Assembly: GCF_902726545.1 (NCBI RefSeq)
Contig: NZ_CACVAD010000017.1
Coordinates: 1-64,000 of the forward strand
DNA from: Yersinia artesiana
Lineage (GTDB): Bacteria > Pseudomonadota > Gammaproteobacteria > Enterobacterales > Enterobacteriaceae
DNA length: 64,000 nt
Direction of reading: 5' to 3'
In this document: in pieces, positions 26,253 to 35,551 of the stretch
Layout: each line of letters begins with the position of its first letter
Position numbering within the stretch: the stretch's first letter is position 1
Notes under the pieces: model-generated
The model's input: the letters and a program-made list of their open reading frames with translations, nothing else
What the model was told of the DNA's origin: nothing
The model's database searches: none
Position numbers and translations under genes: made by a program

Positions 26253-26887
26253 ACGATTTCTTCCTTTATCTGCCGGACTTTGCTCGCGCATTGGGTGTCA
26301 CGCTGGGTATCAGTATGAGTGCGGCGATCATCGGGGCTTTTGCCGGGTTTATCTTGCAGGCGGTGTGCCGCCATAGCCGTTGGTTGTTCTGGCCATGGCG
26401 CACCTATGTGTGGCTGATTCGCGGCACACCTTATCTGGCGCAGCTAGCGGTGTTTTATTTCGGTTTACCCGCTATTGGTGTGACGCTGAGTGCAGTTGAG
26501 GCCACAGTGATATCGCTGGCCATTTACAGCTCTGCTTATTTTGGCGAAATCTTCCGCACCGCGTGGAAAAGCATCGGGCACGGGCAACTGGAAGCGGCAC
26601 AAGTACATGATATTTCAGCGTGGAAAAGCTTTTGGCACATCCAGACGCCGCAAGCTTTGCGCTTTAGCTTACCGCTGTTGGGTAACCAGTTCATTTTGAC
26701 CATTAAAGAGAGCGCCGTGGCATCGATTATCACGGTGCCGGAGTTGACCATGACCACTGGGCAGATAGTCGCCAACACCTACACCTATATTGTGCCTTAT
26801 ACCCTGTTGATCCTCAGTTATTGGCTGCTGGCGCAAGGTGTCAGTGTTGGTGTGCGCTTACTCAGCCATCAGGCCATAGAGGGATAA
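26249..26887 (+). CDS. amino-acid ABC transporter permease (HisQ/GlnP type)
   Basis: The 212-residue inner-membrane protein is the second half of the permease pair. It has IRGTPYLAQLAVFYFG and the EAA loop GQLEAAQVHDISAWKSFWHI followed by proline-rich contacts to the ATPase. It starts within the stop of the previous permease and ends one base before the ATPase gene, giving a compact heterodimeric importer. Confidence 0.88.
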   Translation: MNDFFLYLPDFARALGVTLGISMSAAIIGAFAGFILQAVCRHSRWLFWPWRTYVWLIRGTPYLAQLAVFYFGLPAIGVTLSAVEATVISLAIYSSAYFGEIFRTAWKSIGHGQLEAAQVHDISAWKSFWHIQTPQALRFSLPLLGNQFILTIKESAVASIITVPELTMTTGQIVANTYTYIVPYTLLILSYWLLAQGVSVGVRLLSHQAIEG

Positions 26888-26888
26888 T

Positions 26889-27704
26889 ATGACGAGTCAC
26901 GAACCCATTATTGAATTACGCCAGTTAGGCAAATCCTTTGCGGCTAATCGGGTGTTGGCAGGAATTAATTTGACGGTCAATGCTGGTGAAATTGTCACCT
27001 TAATCGGCCCCTCTGGTTCAGGGAAAACCACCGCGCTGCGGTGCATGAATTTCCTCGAAGCCTATGACGAGGGTGAAGTTCTGATCAAGGGGCAATTACT
27101 GGGTTATAGCAGTGCAGGGCGTGAAGCAAAACACCGGGATAGCGCGGCGTTAATTGCCGAGGTGCGCCGCCCACTGGCAATGGTATTCCAGCAATTCAAT
27201 CTGTGGCCGCACATGACGGTGCTGGAAAATGTCTGTGCGCCCTTGATTCTGGGGAAAAAACTGTCACGCGATGAAGCACGCAAAAAAGCGGCCGCAGCAT
27301 TGGCTCAGGTCGGGATGTCGGATAAGGCGCAAGCTCGCCCGTCACGATTATCCGGCGGGCAGCAGCAGCGGGTGGGCATTGCCAGAGCATTGGCTCTGGA
27401 GCCGGAGTTATTGTTACTTGATGAGCCGACCTCCGCCCTTGACCCTGAGCGGGTGGAAGAGGTGCTGGATGTGATTAAGGCACTGGCAAACAACGGTATG
27501 ACCATGGTGATGGTGACACATGAAATGTCGTTCGCTGCAAAAATTTCGTCCCGCGTGGTGTTTATGGCTGACGGCTCAATTGTTGAAAGTGGTGCGCCCG
27601 CGACTTTATTCCGCCAACCGCAGACTGACCGGTTGAAATCATTTCTTGCGCCGTGGTTTAAACGGCCACTGCAACTGGATGAAGCGGAGGCCGGACATGC
27701 TTAA
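26889..27704 (+). CDS. amino-acid ABC transporter ATPase
   Basis: The 271-residue ATPase has Walker A GPSGSGKTT, Q-loop MVFQQFNLWPHMT, signature LSGGQQQRVGIARAL, Walker B LLLLDEPTSALDP and H-loop VTHEM, in the arrangement of HisP/GlnQ. An insertion of about 20 residues after LIKGQLLGYSSAGREAK is common in this subfamily. Its end overlaps the amidohydrolase start by eight bases, tying import to hydrolysis. Confidence 0.92.
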   Translation: MTSHEPIIELRQLGKSFAANRVLAGINLTVNAGEIVTLIGPSGSGKTTALRCMNFLEAYDEGEVLIKGQLLGYSSAGREAKHRDSAALIAEVRRPLAMVFQQFNLWPHMTVLENVCAPLILGKKLSRDEARKKAAAALAQVGMSDKAQARPSRLSGGQQQRVGIARALALEPELLLLDEPTSALDPERVEEVLDVIKALANNGMTMVMVTHEMSFAAKISSRVVFMADGSIVESGAPATLFRQPQTDRLKSFLAPWFKRPLQLDEAEAGHA

Positions 27705-28980
27705 TCGCACAGGTGTTCAGGTTGCCGGTCATATTAGCCAACAGCGCTTAATGAGCAAATTGGCGCAACTAGCCCGCTTTGGTGCGTTGGAGAATGGCGG
27801 TGTTAATCGACAAGCTTTATCCGCCGAAGAGCTAGATGCCCGCGCTTGGCTCATTGATTGGGCCTATACATTAGGCTGCGAAGTGATGACTGATGACTGC
27901 GCTAATCTGTTTATTCGCCGCGCCGGTCGTGAGGACTTACCGCCGGTCGTTACGGGCAGCCATATTGATACTCAACCCTGCGGCGGCAATCTGGATGGTT
28001 GCTATGGCGTCATTGCCGGTATGGAGTGTTTGAGCGCTCTGGCTCAGGCCGGCGTCACTACTTTGCGCCCGATTGAAGTGGCGGTTTGGATGAACGAAGA
28101 GGGCAGCCGATTTTCTCCCGGAGCTATGGGATCGAGTGTCTTTGTGCAACCGCAGCGTTTGGCAAATTATCTGAATAATCAGGATGCACTGGGCGAGATT
28201 TTATTGCAGGCGCTGGCACGCTGCCATCAGCGTTTCCCGCATTTACCTCGCCGTACCACCTTGCCCTTGGCGGCTTTTGTCGAGTTGCATATCGAGCAGG
28301 GGCCGGTACTGGAGCAAGCCAATCAGCCATTAGCACTGGTGCAAGGTATCCAGGGCGTGCGTTGGTATCAGGTCACCTGTCTGGGACAATCGGCCCATGC
28401 TGGCACCACGCCGATGGCGGATCGCCGGGATGCGATGTCACTGGCTCGCCAGACAGTTCAGCAACTGGAACAACGAGCTACCGCACTGCCAGCAGATGAA
28501 TTACGTCTGACTTTTGGCCGCTGGGAGATTGAGCCAAATGCCATTAACACCATTGCCGGTCGTGCCACCTTCACCCTCGATTTCCGCCATGCCAATCCTA
28601 CGGTATTAGCGCAGTTTGATGATTGGATGCAGCAGATAGCTGCGGATAACGTGGTAGTTGAGTGCGTATTCAGTCATGCACCGGTGGCCTTCAATACACA
28701 GCTATTGGCACAACAATATGCTTGCACCCAGGCATTAGAGATCGAAACCGCGACGCTGACTTCCGGTGCATTTCACGATGCGATGCATCTGGCCAGTCAT
28801 TGCCCGACCAGTATGTTTTTCGTTCCCAGCCATAACGGCATCAGTCATAACCCGGCTGAATATACAGACCCTCAGTATCTGTACCTCGGCGCGAAGGCTT
28901 TAGCCTGTTGCCTGACAGAACTGGCAAATCAACCCATAGGAGTTACTCATGAGCACCCACACTTATCCTGCTTGCTGTGA
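27697..28980 (+). CDS. M20 amidohydrolase (AllC/HyuC type: allantoate or N-carbamoyl-L-amino-acid hydrolase)
   Basis: The 427-residue binuclear metal hydrolase shows the family ligands: H89 in GSHIDT, D100 in GGNLDG, the E134-E135 pair in MNEEG, H198 in ELHIEQGP and the late histidine in ISHNPAEY. GQSAHAGTTPM belongs to the dimerisation domain. These enzymes hydrolyse ureido compounds (allantoate, ureidoglycine, N-carbamoyl or beta-ureido acids). No other allantoin genes are nearby, so a carbamoyl amino acid taken up by the adjacent importer is favoured. Start 27697 overlaps the ATPase stop; an earlier in-frame codon lies well inside the ATPase gene. Confidence 0.85.
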   Translation: MLNRTGVQVAGHISQQRLMSKLAQLARFGALENGGVNRQALSAEELDARAWLIDWAYTLGCEVMTDDCANLFIRRAGREDLPPVVTGSHIDTQPCGGNLDGCYGVIAGMECLSALAQAGVTTLRPIEVAVWMNEEGSRFSPGAMGSSVFVQPQRLANYLNNQDALGEILLQALARCHQRFPHLPRRTTLPLAAFVELHIEQGPVLEQANQPLALVQGIQGVRWYQVTCLGQSAHAGTTPMADRRDAMSLARQTVQQLEQRATALPADELRLTFGRWEIEPNAINTIAGRATFTLDFRHANPTVLAQFDDWMQQIAADNVVVECVFSHAPVAFNTQLLAQQYACTQALEIETATLTSGAFHDAMHLASHCPTSMFFVPSHNGISHNPAEYTDPQYLYLGAKALACCLTELANQPIGVTHEHPHLSCLL

Positions 28981-29647
28981 AAAAGACAACGGTAGCGCGC
29001 TGGGCACTAATGCCACGTTATCCTCGCCCATTTCTGCTGATGGGACGCCAGTGATTGGCGAAGTGTATACCGTTCCTGCCCGCTGTGGTCGGGCGGTGCG
29101 CTTAAAAAAAGGGCAGGTTATCCGCATTATCAACACTCCCGGCAGTCAGGTGTGTGACACCTGGTTATTTAATAGCGCCGATCTGAGTGAGTTCTCATCA
29201 ATGGAACACACTCGTGCATTTATTGATAAAATCATTCCTCAGCCGGGAGATGCACTGGTCACCAATCAGCGCCGCGTCATCGGCACATTGCTAACTGATA
29301 CCTCACCGGGTGTGCATGACACGCTGATTGCGGCTTGTGACCTTTATCGCTATAGCAACATGGGGATCACTGAATACCACGACAGTTGTGCCGATAATAT
29401 GCGCTTAGCGTTGAATGCGATCGGGCTGCGCGCGCGTGAAGTGCCACAACCCTTGAACCTGTGGATGAATACGCCCGTCAATCCGGATTACACCATTTCC
29501 TGGTTACCGACGGTGAGCAAAGCGGGTGATTATGTCGAGATCCGCGCTGAGCTGGAGTGCATTGTTGTGATGTCTGCTTGCCCGCAAGACATTGTGCCAA
29601 TCAATGGCTGTAACCCGCAGGATGTGCATTTTAGCGTCTCTGAGTAA
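28949..29647 (+). CDS. DUF1989 family protein (urea-carboxylase-associated type)
   Basis: The 232-residue cytoplasmic protein has the DUF1989 pattern: PARCGRAVRLKKGQ, VCDTWLF, FIDKIIPQPGD, NRRVIGTL-like NQRRVIGTL, and CPQD near the C-terminus. Relatives accompany urea carboxylase, and a pair of them forms the carboxyguanidine deiminase of guanidine breakdown. Here it occurs as a single copy without urea carboxylase, after an amidohydrolase that it overlaps by 32 bases. That suggests a deiminase or similar step on a ureido/guanidino product, which is inference. An alternative start is not obvious. Confidence 0.75.
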   Translation: MSTHTYPACCEKDNGSALGTNATLSSPISADGTPVIGEVYTVPARCGRAVRLKKGQVIRIINTPGSQVCDTWLFNSADLSEFSSMEHTRAFIDKIIPQPGDALVTNQRRVIGTLLTDTSPGVHDTLIAACDLYRYSNMGITEYHDSCADNMRLALNAIGLRAREVPQPLNLWMNTPVNPDYTISWLPTVSKAGDYVEIRAELECIVVMSACPQDIVPINGCNPQDVHFSVSE

Positions 29648-29717
29648 TGGTGCGATAACGTTGCCCGGCAAGGATACGCCGGGTGTTTGAGTTTCTTTGA
29701 GCAGCAGATATCAACTT

Positions 29718-30308
29718 ATGAAAAAAAACGGCGATAACGGCGGTTTTGTTTTATCTGATTTAGGGATGCGTTTACGTCATGCCCGTGTGGCGCAGGACAT
29801 CACGCTAAAGCAGTTGGCGCTCAAAGTGGGATGCTCAGAGAGTTTATTGTCGAAACTGGAAAATGAGGTAGCGTCGCCCTCGCTGGCTATGTTGCATCGG
29901 CTCGCCAGCGCTTTGGAAACCAATATTTCGGATTTGATGGCCGAAAGTTGGGTGGCAGACTCACCGGTGTTGAAACCGGAACAACGCATTCGTAAACGGT
30001 TTGTACACCGTAATAAGAAAGGTGGCATTGCGCTGGAAAACCTGACGCATCACCACAAAGGTGGGTTGTTGCAGGGAAACATTCATATCATTGAGCCAGG
30101 TGTCGCCAGTGATGGGCAGATAGAACACCACGGTGAGGAGATGGGATACGTGCTGGAAGGGGCAATCGCCCTGTATTTAGGTGAAGAAACCTATACCCTC
30201 AGCGCGGGCGATTCTTTTTATTTTCCCAGTAATGTGCCGCATGGTTATCGCAATATTGGTGAATCAGTAGCTAAGGTGTTGTGGGTGAATACGCCGGTGA
30301 CCTTTTAA
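29718..30308 (+). CDS. XRE-family regulator with C-terminal cupin
   Basis: The 196-residue protein has an N-terminal helix-turn-helix (LRHARVAQDITLKQLALKVG...SLLSKLENE) and a C-terminal cupin (IEHHGEEMGYVLEGAI...FPSNVPHGYRN). The architecture is that of PuuR-like regulators that sense small amino compounds. It follows the importer/hydrolase genes and is probably their local regulator. ATG 29718 is preferred over the TTG at 29697. A small stem, CCCGGC/GCCGGG at 29664-29669 and 29678-29683, lies between it and the upstream operon and may partly terminate it. Confidence 0.85.
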   Translation: MKKNGDNGGFVLSDLGMRLRHARVAQDITLKQLALKVGCSESLLSKLENEVASPSLAMLHRLASALETNISDLMAESWVADSPVLKPEQRIRKRFVHRNKKGGIALENLTHHHKGGLLQGNIHIIEPGVASDGQIEHHGEEMGYVLEGAIALYLGEETYTLSAGDSFYFPSNVPHGYRNIGESVAKVLWVNTPVTF

Positions 30309-30313
30309 TTCTC

Positions 30314-30440
<127 letters not shown>

Positions 30441-30445
30441 TGGAT

Positions 30446-30475
30446 GTCATCTTTCATGTTGCAGGTGTGTTGGCT
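30446..30475. repeat. truncated second ERIC end
   Basis: Bases 30446-30475 repeat the first 30 bases of the neighbouring ERIC (GTCATCTTTC...GCAGGTGTGTTGGCT) with three differences, then stop matching. It is a partial copy in the same orientation right after the full element. Confidence 0.8.
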
Positions 30476-30489
30476 GTTTTCTGGTCATT

Positions 30490-30522
30490 AAAAAACCGCC
30501 ACTGGGAAAACTCCAATGGCGG
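30490..30522 (-). terminator. rho-independent terminator of the EF-G paralogue
   Basis: CCGCCACTGG (30496-30505) and CCAATGGCGG (30513-30522) form a 10-bp stem with one G-U pair. On the minus strand it is followed by TTTTTT (plus-strand A run 30490-30495). Confidence 0.88.
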
Positions 30523-30547
30523 CTTGGTCTGAACTTCATAGCGACGG

Positions 30548-32656
30548 TTAGCTTCTATTACCCCGCGCCGCAATAATGGCATCGGCAACATTACGTGGTG
30601 CTTCAGCGTAATGCTTGAATTCCATGGTATAAGTTGCACGACCTTGTGACATGGAACGCAGCACAGTGGAGTAGCCGAACATTTCGGATAACGGCACTTC
30701 GGCACGGATAATTTTCCCGCCACCGATCATCTCTTCCATCCCTTGCACCAGGCCACGACGAGAGGAAAGGTCGCCCATCACATTACCGGCATATTCTTCC
30801 GGTGTTTCCACCTCGACACTCATCACTGGCTCCAGAATCACCGGCGAGGCGCGTTTGGCGGCTTCTTTGAAACCAAAGATGGCGGCCATTTTAAACGCCA
30901 ATTCCGATGAATCGACTTCGTGGTAGGAGCCGAATGTCAGAGTGACCTTCACATCCACCACCGGATAACCGGCCAAAACCCCGGTATTGGTAGCTTCGAG
31001 CACACCTTTTTCGACCGCTCCGATAAACTCACGCGGCACCACGCCGCCTTTCGTGGCATCGACAAAAGCAACACCGCTACCCGGCTCCTGGGGTTCGAGG
31101 GTAAAGACCACATGGCCATATTGCCCTTTACCACCAGACTGACGGACGAATTTACCTTCTACATCGGTCACTGTCTTACGCACTGTTTCACGATAAGTCA
31201 CCTGCGGTTTACCGATATTGGCTTCCACACCGAACTCACGTTTCATGCGGTCAACAATGATTTCCAGATGCAGCTCACCCATACCGGAGATAATGGTCTG
31301 GCCCGATTCTTCATCAGTACGAATGCGGAATGATGGGTCTTCCGATGCCAGCCGTTGCAATGCGATCCCCATTTTCTCCTGGTCCGCCTTGGTCTTCGGC
31401 TCAATGGCTTGCGAAATCACCGGCTCAGGGAATTCCATGCGCACCAGCGTAATCACTGCATCCGGGTCGCACAGGGTTTCCCCGGTGGTGACATCCTTCA
31501 ACCCCACACAAGCCGCGATATCACCGGCACGGATTTCATCCACTTCAATCCGGTTATTGGCATGCATCTGAACAATACGGCCAATGCGCTCTTTCTTACC
31601 ACGAATTGGGTTGTAAACACTGTCGCCTTTGCTCAGTACGCCGGAATAGACGCGCACGAAAGTCAATTGACCGACATACGGGTCGGTCATTAATTTGAAC
31701 GCCAGCGCCGAGAATTTTTCATTATCATCGGCTTTACGGCTGACTTCGTTGCCGTCTTCATCGGTGCCACTGACTGGCGGAATATCCACCGGTGATGGCA
31801 TCAATTCAACCACCGCATCCAACATGCGCTGCACACCTTTGTTCTTAAAGGCACTGCCGCACAGCATGGGCTGGATTTCACCAGCAATGGTCCGAATACG
31901 CAGACCTTGGGTGATTTCATTCACCGTCAGGTCACCGGTTTCCAGATATTCTGTCATCAGCGCTTCCGAAGCTTCAGCCGCCTCGGAGACCATTTTCTCG
32001 CGCCACTCATTGGCCGTCGCCAGCAAGTTTTCCGGAATTGGCTCATAGCTAAATGTCATGCCTTGAGACGCTTCATCCCAGATAATGGCGCGCATAAGTC
32101 GTAAATCCACCACACCAGTAAAGTGATCTTCACTGCCGATCGGAATCACAATGGGCACTGGATTAGCTTTCAGACGATCAATCATCATCTGGCGTACGCG
32201 GAAAAAATCAGCGCCGGGGCGGTCCATTTTATTAACGAATGCCAGACGTGGAACCCGGTATTTATTGGCCTGCCGCCAGACGGTTTCGGATTGTGGCTGC
32301 ACACCACCGACCGCGTCATACACCATGACCGCACCATCAAGCACCCGCATGGAGCGTTCCACCTCAATGGTGAAATCCACGTGTCCGGGGGTGTCGATAA
32401 TATTGATACGGTGCTCAGGTAAGGTTCTGTCCATACCTTTCCAAAAGCAGGTCACGGCAGCCGATGTAATGGTAATGCCACGTTCCTGCTCCTGCGCCAT
32501 CCAGTCAGTTGTCGCGCCACCATCATGCACTTCACCCAGCTTATGACTGACGCCGGTGTAGAACAAAATGCGCTCGGTAGTGGTGGTTTTACCAGCGTCG
32601 ATGTGGGCGGAGATACCGATGTTGCGATAGCGCTCGATAGGAGTTTTACGTGCCAT
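30548..32656 (-). CDS. fusA: elongation factor G paralogue, stand-alone
   Basis: The 702-residue translational GTPase has all EF-G landmarks: P-loop AHIDAGKTT, switch [23 protein letters not shown] in domain [12 protein letters not shown] in domain IV and LSEMFGY in domain V. It is full length but differs from enteric FusA at many positions (for example [10 protein letters not shown] instead of VHDGAATMDW). The gene is not in the str operon (no rpsL, rpsG or tuf near), so it is very likely a second EF-G beside the main one. Possible roles are ribosome recycling, stress-time translation or tolerance to an EF-G inhibitor; none is shown by sequence. Confidence 0.9.
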   Translation of the reverse strand: MARKTPIERYRNIGISAHIDAGKTTTTERILFYTGVSHKLGEVHDGGATTDWMAQEQERGITITSAAVTCFWKGMDRTLPEHRINIIDTPGHVDFTIEVERSMRVLDGAVMVYDAVGGVQPQSETVWRQANKYRVPRLAFVNKMDRPGADFFRVRQMMIDRLKANPVPIVIPIGSEDHFTGVVDLRLMRAIIWDEASQGMTFSYEPIPENLLATANEWREKMVSEAAEASEALMTEYLETGDLTVNEITQGLRIRTIAGEIQPMLCGSAFKNKGVQRMLDAVVELMPSPVDIPPVSGTDEDGNEVSRKADDNEKFSALAFKLMTDPYVGQLTFVRVYSGVLSKGDSVYNPIRGKKERIGRIVQMHANNRIEVDEIRAGDIAACVGLKDVTTGETLCDPDAVITLVRMEFPEPVISQAIEPKTKADQEKMGIALQRLASEDPSFRIRTDEESGQTIISGMGELHLEIIVDRMKREFGVEANIGKPQVTYRETVRKTVTDVEGKFVRQSGGKGQYGHVVFTLEPQEPGSGVAFVDATKGGVVPREFIGAVEKGVLEATNTGVLAGYPVVDVKVTLTFGSYHEVDSSELAFKMAAIFGFKEAAKRASPVILEPVMSVEVETPEEYAGNVMGDLSSRRGLVQGMEEMIGGGKIIRAEVPLSEMFGYSTVLRSMSQGRATYTMEFKHYAEAPRNVADAIIAARGNRS

Positions 32657-33001
32657 ATTAAGTCCTTAAATGATAATGGCAATTTCGGGGTGGGCGGTTT
32701 GATGCCCTACCGGGAAGTTGTTGGTTTAAGTTCAGCATTGCTGCTAATGATCATGTGATCGCCACTAGTATAGTCCCATTGTTCGAATATACACGTACAA
32801 TTTAATTATTTGTTCTGAAACTATGCAATAATAGTGAAGAGCGATGACTGAAGGTGCTTCCATCATTGCGCTAGAATTATTAGTAGGGTCAAAAGGGAGT
32901 ATAGGCTATATTGCCGCCCGCTAAGGGCCGTTTGATATGGCCGAACCCGGTAGTTTGGTGGGGGATTTCCCTGCTGACTGTCACTTATTAATAGGAACAC
33001 T
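32657..33001. other. intergenic region between divergent EF-G and ArsR genes
   Basis: This should hold both divergent promoters. No strong inverted repeat or consensus promoter stands out to me. Two very short open frames (26 codons at 32844-32924 and 22 codons at 32937-33005, the latter overlapping the arsR-like start as ATGA) have no convincing support as genes. An AGGA about seven bases before 33002 serves the regulator. Confidence 0.5.
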
Positions 33002-33349
33002 ATGATTGCAAATCACCCTGAGCGTGAGCAGATCCGTTTGGAAAATGTGCTGACGGCTTTAGGTAATCCGCTGCGGTTGGCGGTGGTACGCAGACTGGCA
33101 GCGGGGGGCGAACATGCATGTGGCACTTTGGTGCACGGGCTATCTAAATCGACCTTAACCCATCATTGGCGGGTACTACGTGAAAGTGGTGTTATCTGGC
33201 AACGACCATGCGGGCGTGAGAGTTTATTATCACTGCGACGTGATGATATTGATGCCCGCTTCCCCGGCTTGTTGGATGTGCTACTAAGTGCTGTCGAGAA
33301 TGATGCGACCACTGATGAGTCAACGGCAAAACATCTGCCGGGGGAGTGA
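33002..33349 (+). CDS. ArsR-family winged-helix regulator
   Basis: The 115-residue protein is one winged helix: LTALGNPLRLAVVRRLA, then the recognition segment HGLSKSTLTHHWRVLRESGVI and the wing QRPCGRESLLSLRR. The metal-binding ELCVCDL motif of ArsR/SmtB is absent; a lone cysteine in EHACGT remains. It is divergent from the EF-G paralogue and convergent with the sorbose operon. Small regulators of this type often control a neighbouring permease or dehydrogenase; no clear target is adjacent apart from EF-G. Confidence 0.85.
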   Translation: MIANHPEREQIRLENVLTALGNPLRLAVVRRLAAGGEHACGTLVHGLSKSTLTHHWRVLRESGVIWQRPCGRESLLSLRRDDIDARFPGLLDVLLSAVENDATTDESTAKHLPGE

Positions 33350-33351
33350 GT

Positions 33352-33380
33352 TGAGGGCGGCGATATATTTTCCGCCCTCA
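33352..33380. terminator. strong hairpin between convergent arsR-like and sorE genes
   Basis: TGAGGGCGG (33352-33360) and CCGCCCTCA (33372-33380) form a perfect 9-bp GC-rich stem with an 11-base AT-rich loop. No T-run follows on either strand, so it may act by stabilising ends rather than as a classical terminator. Confidence 0.55.
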
Positions 33381-33389
33381 CTCAACAGG

Positions 33390-34640
33390 TTAAATCTCTT
33401 GGGCGTGAGCTAAAACAAAATCTTCAGCTGCTTTTGACCACAACCCGTCAGTTTTACGCAAAATAGCCTGTAGTTCTTGTAATAACGGCGAATCTTGCTG
33501 GTGGCTCATCAGTTCACTTAATGACGTCAGCGGCATATTTTTGCCAGTGTAAACCAACTTCTTGCCACCGATAATGTGCGGTAAATTCAACGTAGTTTCT
33601 GCGGCGTCATTTAGACCAAGAATATGAGATACCACTTTTCCGGCATTCACTTTCTTCGCTTCAATTAACTTCACCGCTTCTCTCATGTCGTCAGTATTGC
33701 CACCTGAGGTACCAACATAATGGGTAAAGGAGTAATGGATATCGTAGAAATTAACCGACGCCATAAAATTCTTATCCTGTGGGCCGGCAAAGAAATTAAA
33801 GCAGCCATCGGGTGCTAATAGGCTTGAAGCCAATGTGACCAATTCAGTTGAAGGGACGAACACAAAGATATCGTCATAACCTTTACCCTCGGTCAGGGCC
33901 ATTAAACGTTCAAACTGATCATCAGTTTGTTTGGTATTGAGATAATGCACTTGAGTCTGAGGTTCACTCGGATATAAGCGGGCGGCATAATCCAGCTTTT
34001 GCTGGTGGCGGTCGGTAATTACCAATAATTGCGGATTAACTGGCCCGTGCAGCGCGTAATCAATGGCTAATAACCCCATCGGGCCGGTACCGCCAAGAAT
34101 CAACACATTACCGCCAGGCTTGATTCCCATTTTATGCTGATAAGTGCCGGGAACCAGATGATAATTGGCATTAAATGCACCGATAACACAAGAAAGCGGC
34201 TCGACCAATGAACCTTCAAAATAACTTTCACCTTCATATGGCAGCAAACAATCTTGTTCCATCACTTCGTTGGGAATAACCACATGGGTGGCCTCACCGC
34301 CAACATAGGGGAAAGAATATCCGGGGCAATCTGGGCGGTCGGGTAATTGCAAATTAGCCTGAATCACATAACGGCTACCGGGTTTGAATTTATGCTGCCA
34401 TTTCTTACCGACTTGCAGAATATCACCGCAAAATTCATGACCAATAATAATGGGATTTTCTGCCACATTATCCGGTACTTTTTTATGGTCAGCGCCTAAA
34501 TTGGCTTCTTTCCACGAAGAGAGGCAAATACTGTCGGTCACCACCGTTGCCAGTATTTCATCGTCGCCTATTTCTGGTAAATCAAAACTTTCCAGACGTA
34601 GGTCATTTTTACCATATAAACGTAGTGCTTTAGTTTTCAT
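33390..34640 (-). CDS. sorE: L-sorbose-1-phosphate reductase
   Basis: The 416-residue zinc-type alcohol dehydrogenase has GHEFCG, a Rossmann motif (ILGGTGPMG) and the SorE-specific ANLQLPDRPDCPGYSF segment known in Klebsiella SorE. It reduces L-sorbose 1-phosphate to D-glucitol 6-phosphate. It is the last gene of the sor operon. ATG at 34640 has GAGGTGG six bases upstream; the ORF could be opened from a TTG at 34655, which is that same ribosome binding site and is rejected. Confidence 0.92.
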   Translation of the reverse strand: MKTKALRLYGKNDLRLESFDLPEIGDDEILATVVTDSICLSSWKEANLGADHKKVPDNVAENPIIIGHEFCGDILQVGKKWQHKFKPGSRYVIQANLQLPDRPDCPGYSFPYVGGEATHVVIPNEVMEQDCLLPYEGESYFEGSLVEPLSCVIGAFNANYHLVPGTYQHKMGIKPGGNVLILGGTGPMGLLAIDYALHGPVNPQLLVITDRHQQKLDYAARLYPSEPQTQVHYLNTKQTDDQFERLMALTEGKGYDDIFVFVPSTELVTLASSLLAPDGCFNFFAGPQDKNFMASVNFYDIHYSFTHYVGTSGGNTDDMREAVKLIEAKKVNAGKVVSHILGLNDAAETTLNLPHIIGGKKLVYTGKNMPLTSLSELMSHQQDSPLLQELQAILRKTDGLWSKAAEDFVLAHAQEI

Positions 34641-34709
34641 GTGGAACCACCTCAATTATCTTTTAAATATAAAAACAACAGATCGAATAAAAAAACTCCC
34701 CGGCATTAA

Positions 34710-35540
34710 TTAGGAAAGAATGCCAAGCCATGAGCCTACAATTCCGAGGCCAAACAGGGAGAAGATGAGCCAGATAGGGTTAATTTTGCGTTTAAGCAAA
34801 CGCATCATTAATAGAGTAAGACCCAGAGCCAATAAACCAGGGCACAGCTGATCGAGAATGTTTTGTACGGTCATGGTTACTGTCGTGCCGTCGTGGCCCG
34901 GTGTTTTTGATATCACCAGCGGCACATTGATACTGGTCCATTTGGTGACCAATACCCCCATGATAAACAAGCCCAAAATCGAGGCACCCTCGGTCAGTTT
35001 TTGCAGTACATTTCCGCCAAGGTCTTTGACGATATTGATGCCCTTGGTGAAACCGTATTGCAGGCCGAACCATTTCAGAGCCAGGCGCACTGAGTTGAAG
35101 GACAAGAAGAAGAGAATCGGCCCTAGCACATTGCCGTTCAGTGCCAGCGAAGCCCCCAAGGCGGCAGTGATGGGGCGCAAGGTGCCCCAAATCAGTGGGT
35201 CACCGACCCCGGCCAGCGGCCCCATCAGCCCAACTTTCAAGCTATTGATCGCACCCTCATCAATGTCAGCGCCATTGGCCCGTGCTTCTTCCATGGCGGC
35301 GGTGACGCCGATCACCGGCCCGCAGACTGCCGGTGTAGTGTTAAAAAACACTAAATGGCGTTTCAATGCGGCAATTTGGTCTTCTTTCAGCGGATACAAA
35401 CGCTTGATTGCGGGCACCATGTCATAGCAGAAACCCAGGCCGTGAATACGTTCATAGTTAAAAGAGGCCTGTTGCAAGTTGCTGCGTAAAAACATTTTAA
35501 ACAGATCAGACCGGGTTAATCGCTTGTTTAATATGGTCAT
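34710..35540 (-). CDS. sorM: mannose-family PTS IID component, L-sorbose
   Basis: The 276-residue protein has the IID family start (LTRSDLFKMFLRS...ASFNYERIHGLGFCYDMVPAIKRLYP), GVTAAMEEARANG and a C-terminal membrane segment pair. With SorA it forms the membrane translocator. It lies 11 bases after sorA. Confidence 0.92.
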   Translation of the reverse strand: MTILNKRLTRSDLFKMFLRSNLQQASFNYERIHGLGFCYDMVPAIKRLYPLKEDQIAALKRHLVFFNTTPAVCGPVIGVTAAMEEARANGADIDEGAINSLKVGLMGPLAGVGDPLIWGTLRPITAALGASLALNGNVLGPILFFLSFNSVRLALKWFGLQYGFTKGINIVKDLGGNVLQKLTEGASILGLFIMGVLVTKWTSINVPLVISKTPGHDGTTVTMTVQNILDQLCPGLLALGLTLLMMRLLKRKINPIWLIFSLFGLGIVGSWLGILS

Positions 35541-35551
35541 GTCGGCGTCTC

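Noticed and set aside
28949-28980. Frameshift or fusion between amidohydrolase and DUF1989 gene
   Set aside because: Both proteins have complete family ends; a 32-base overlap with a good GGAG before 28949 explains it.
32844-33005. Two short open frames (26 and 22 codons) before the ArsR-like gene
   Set aside because: No clear ribosome binding sites, no recognisable products; length is as expected by chance.
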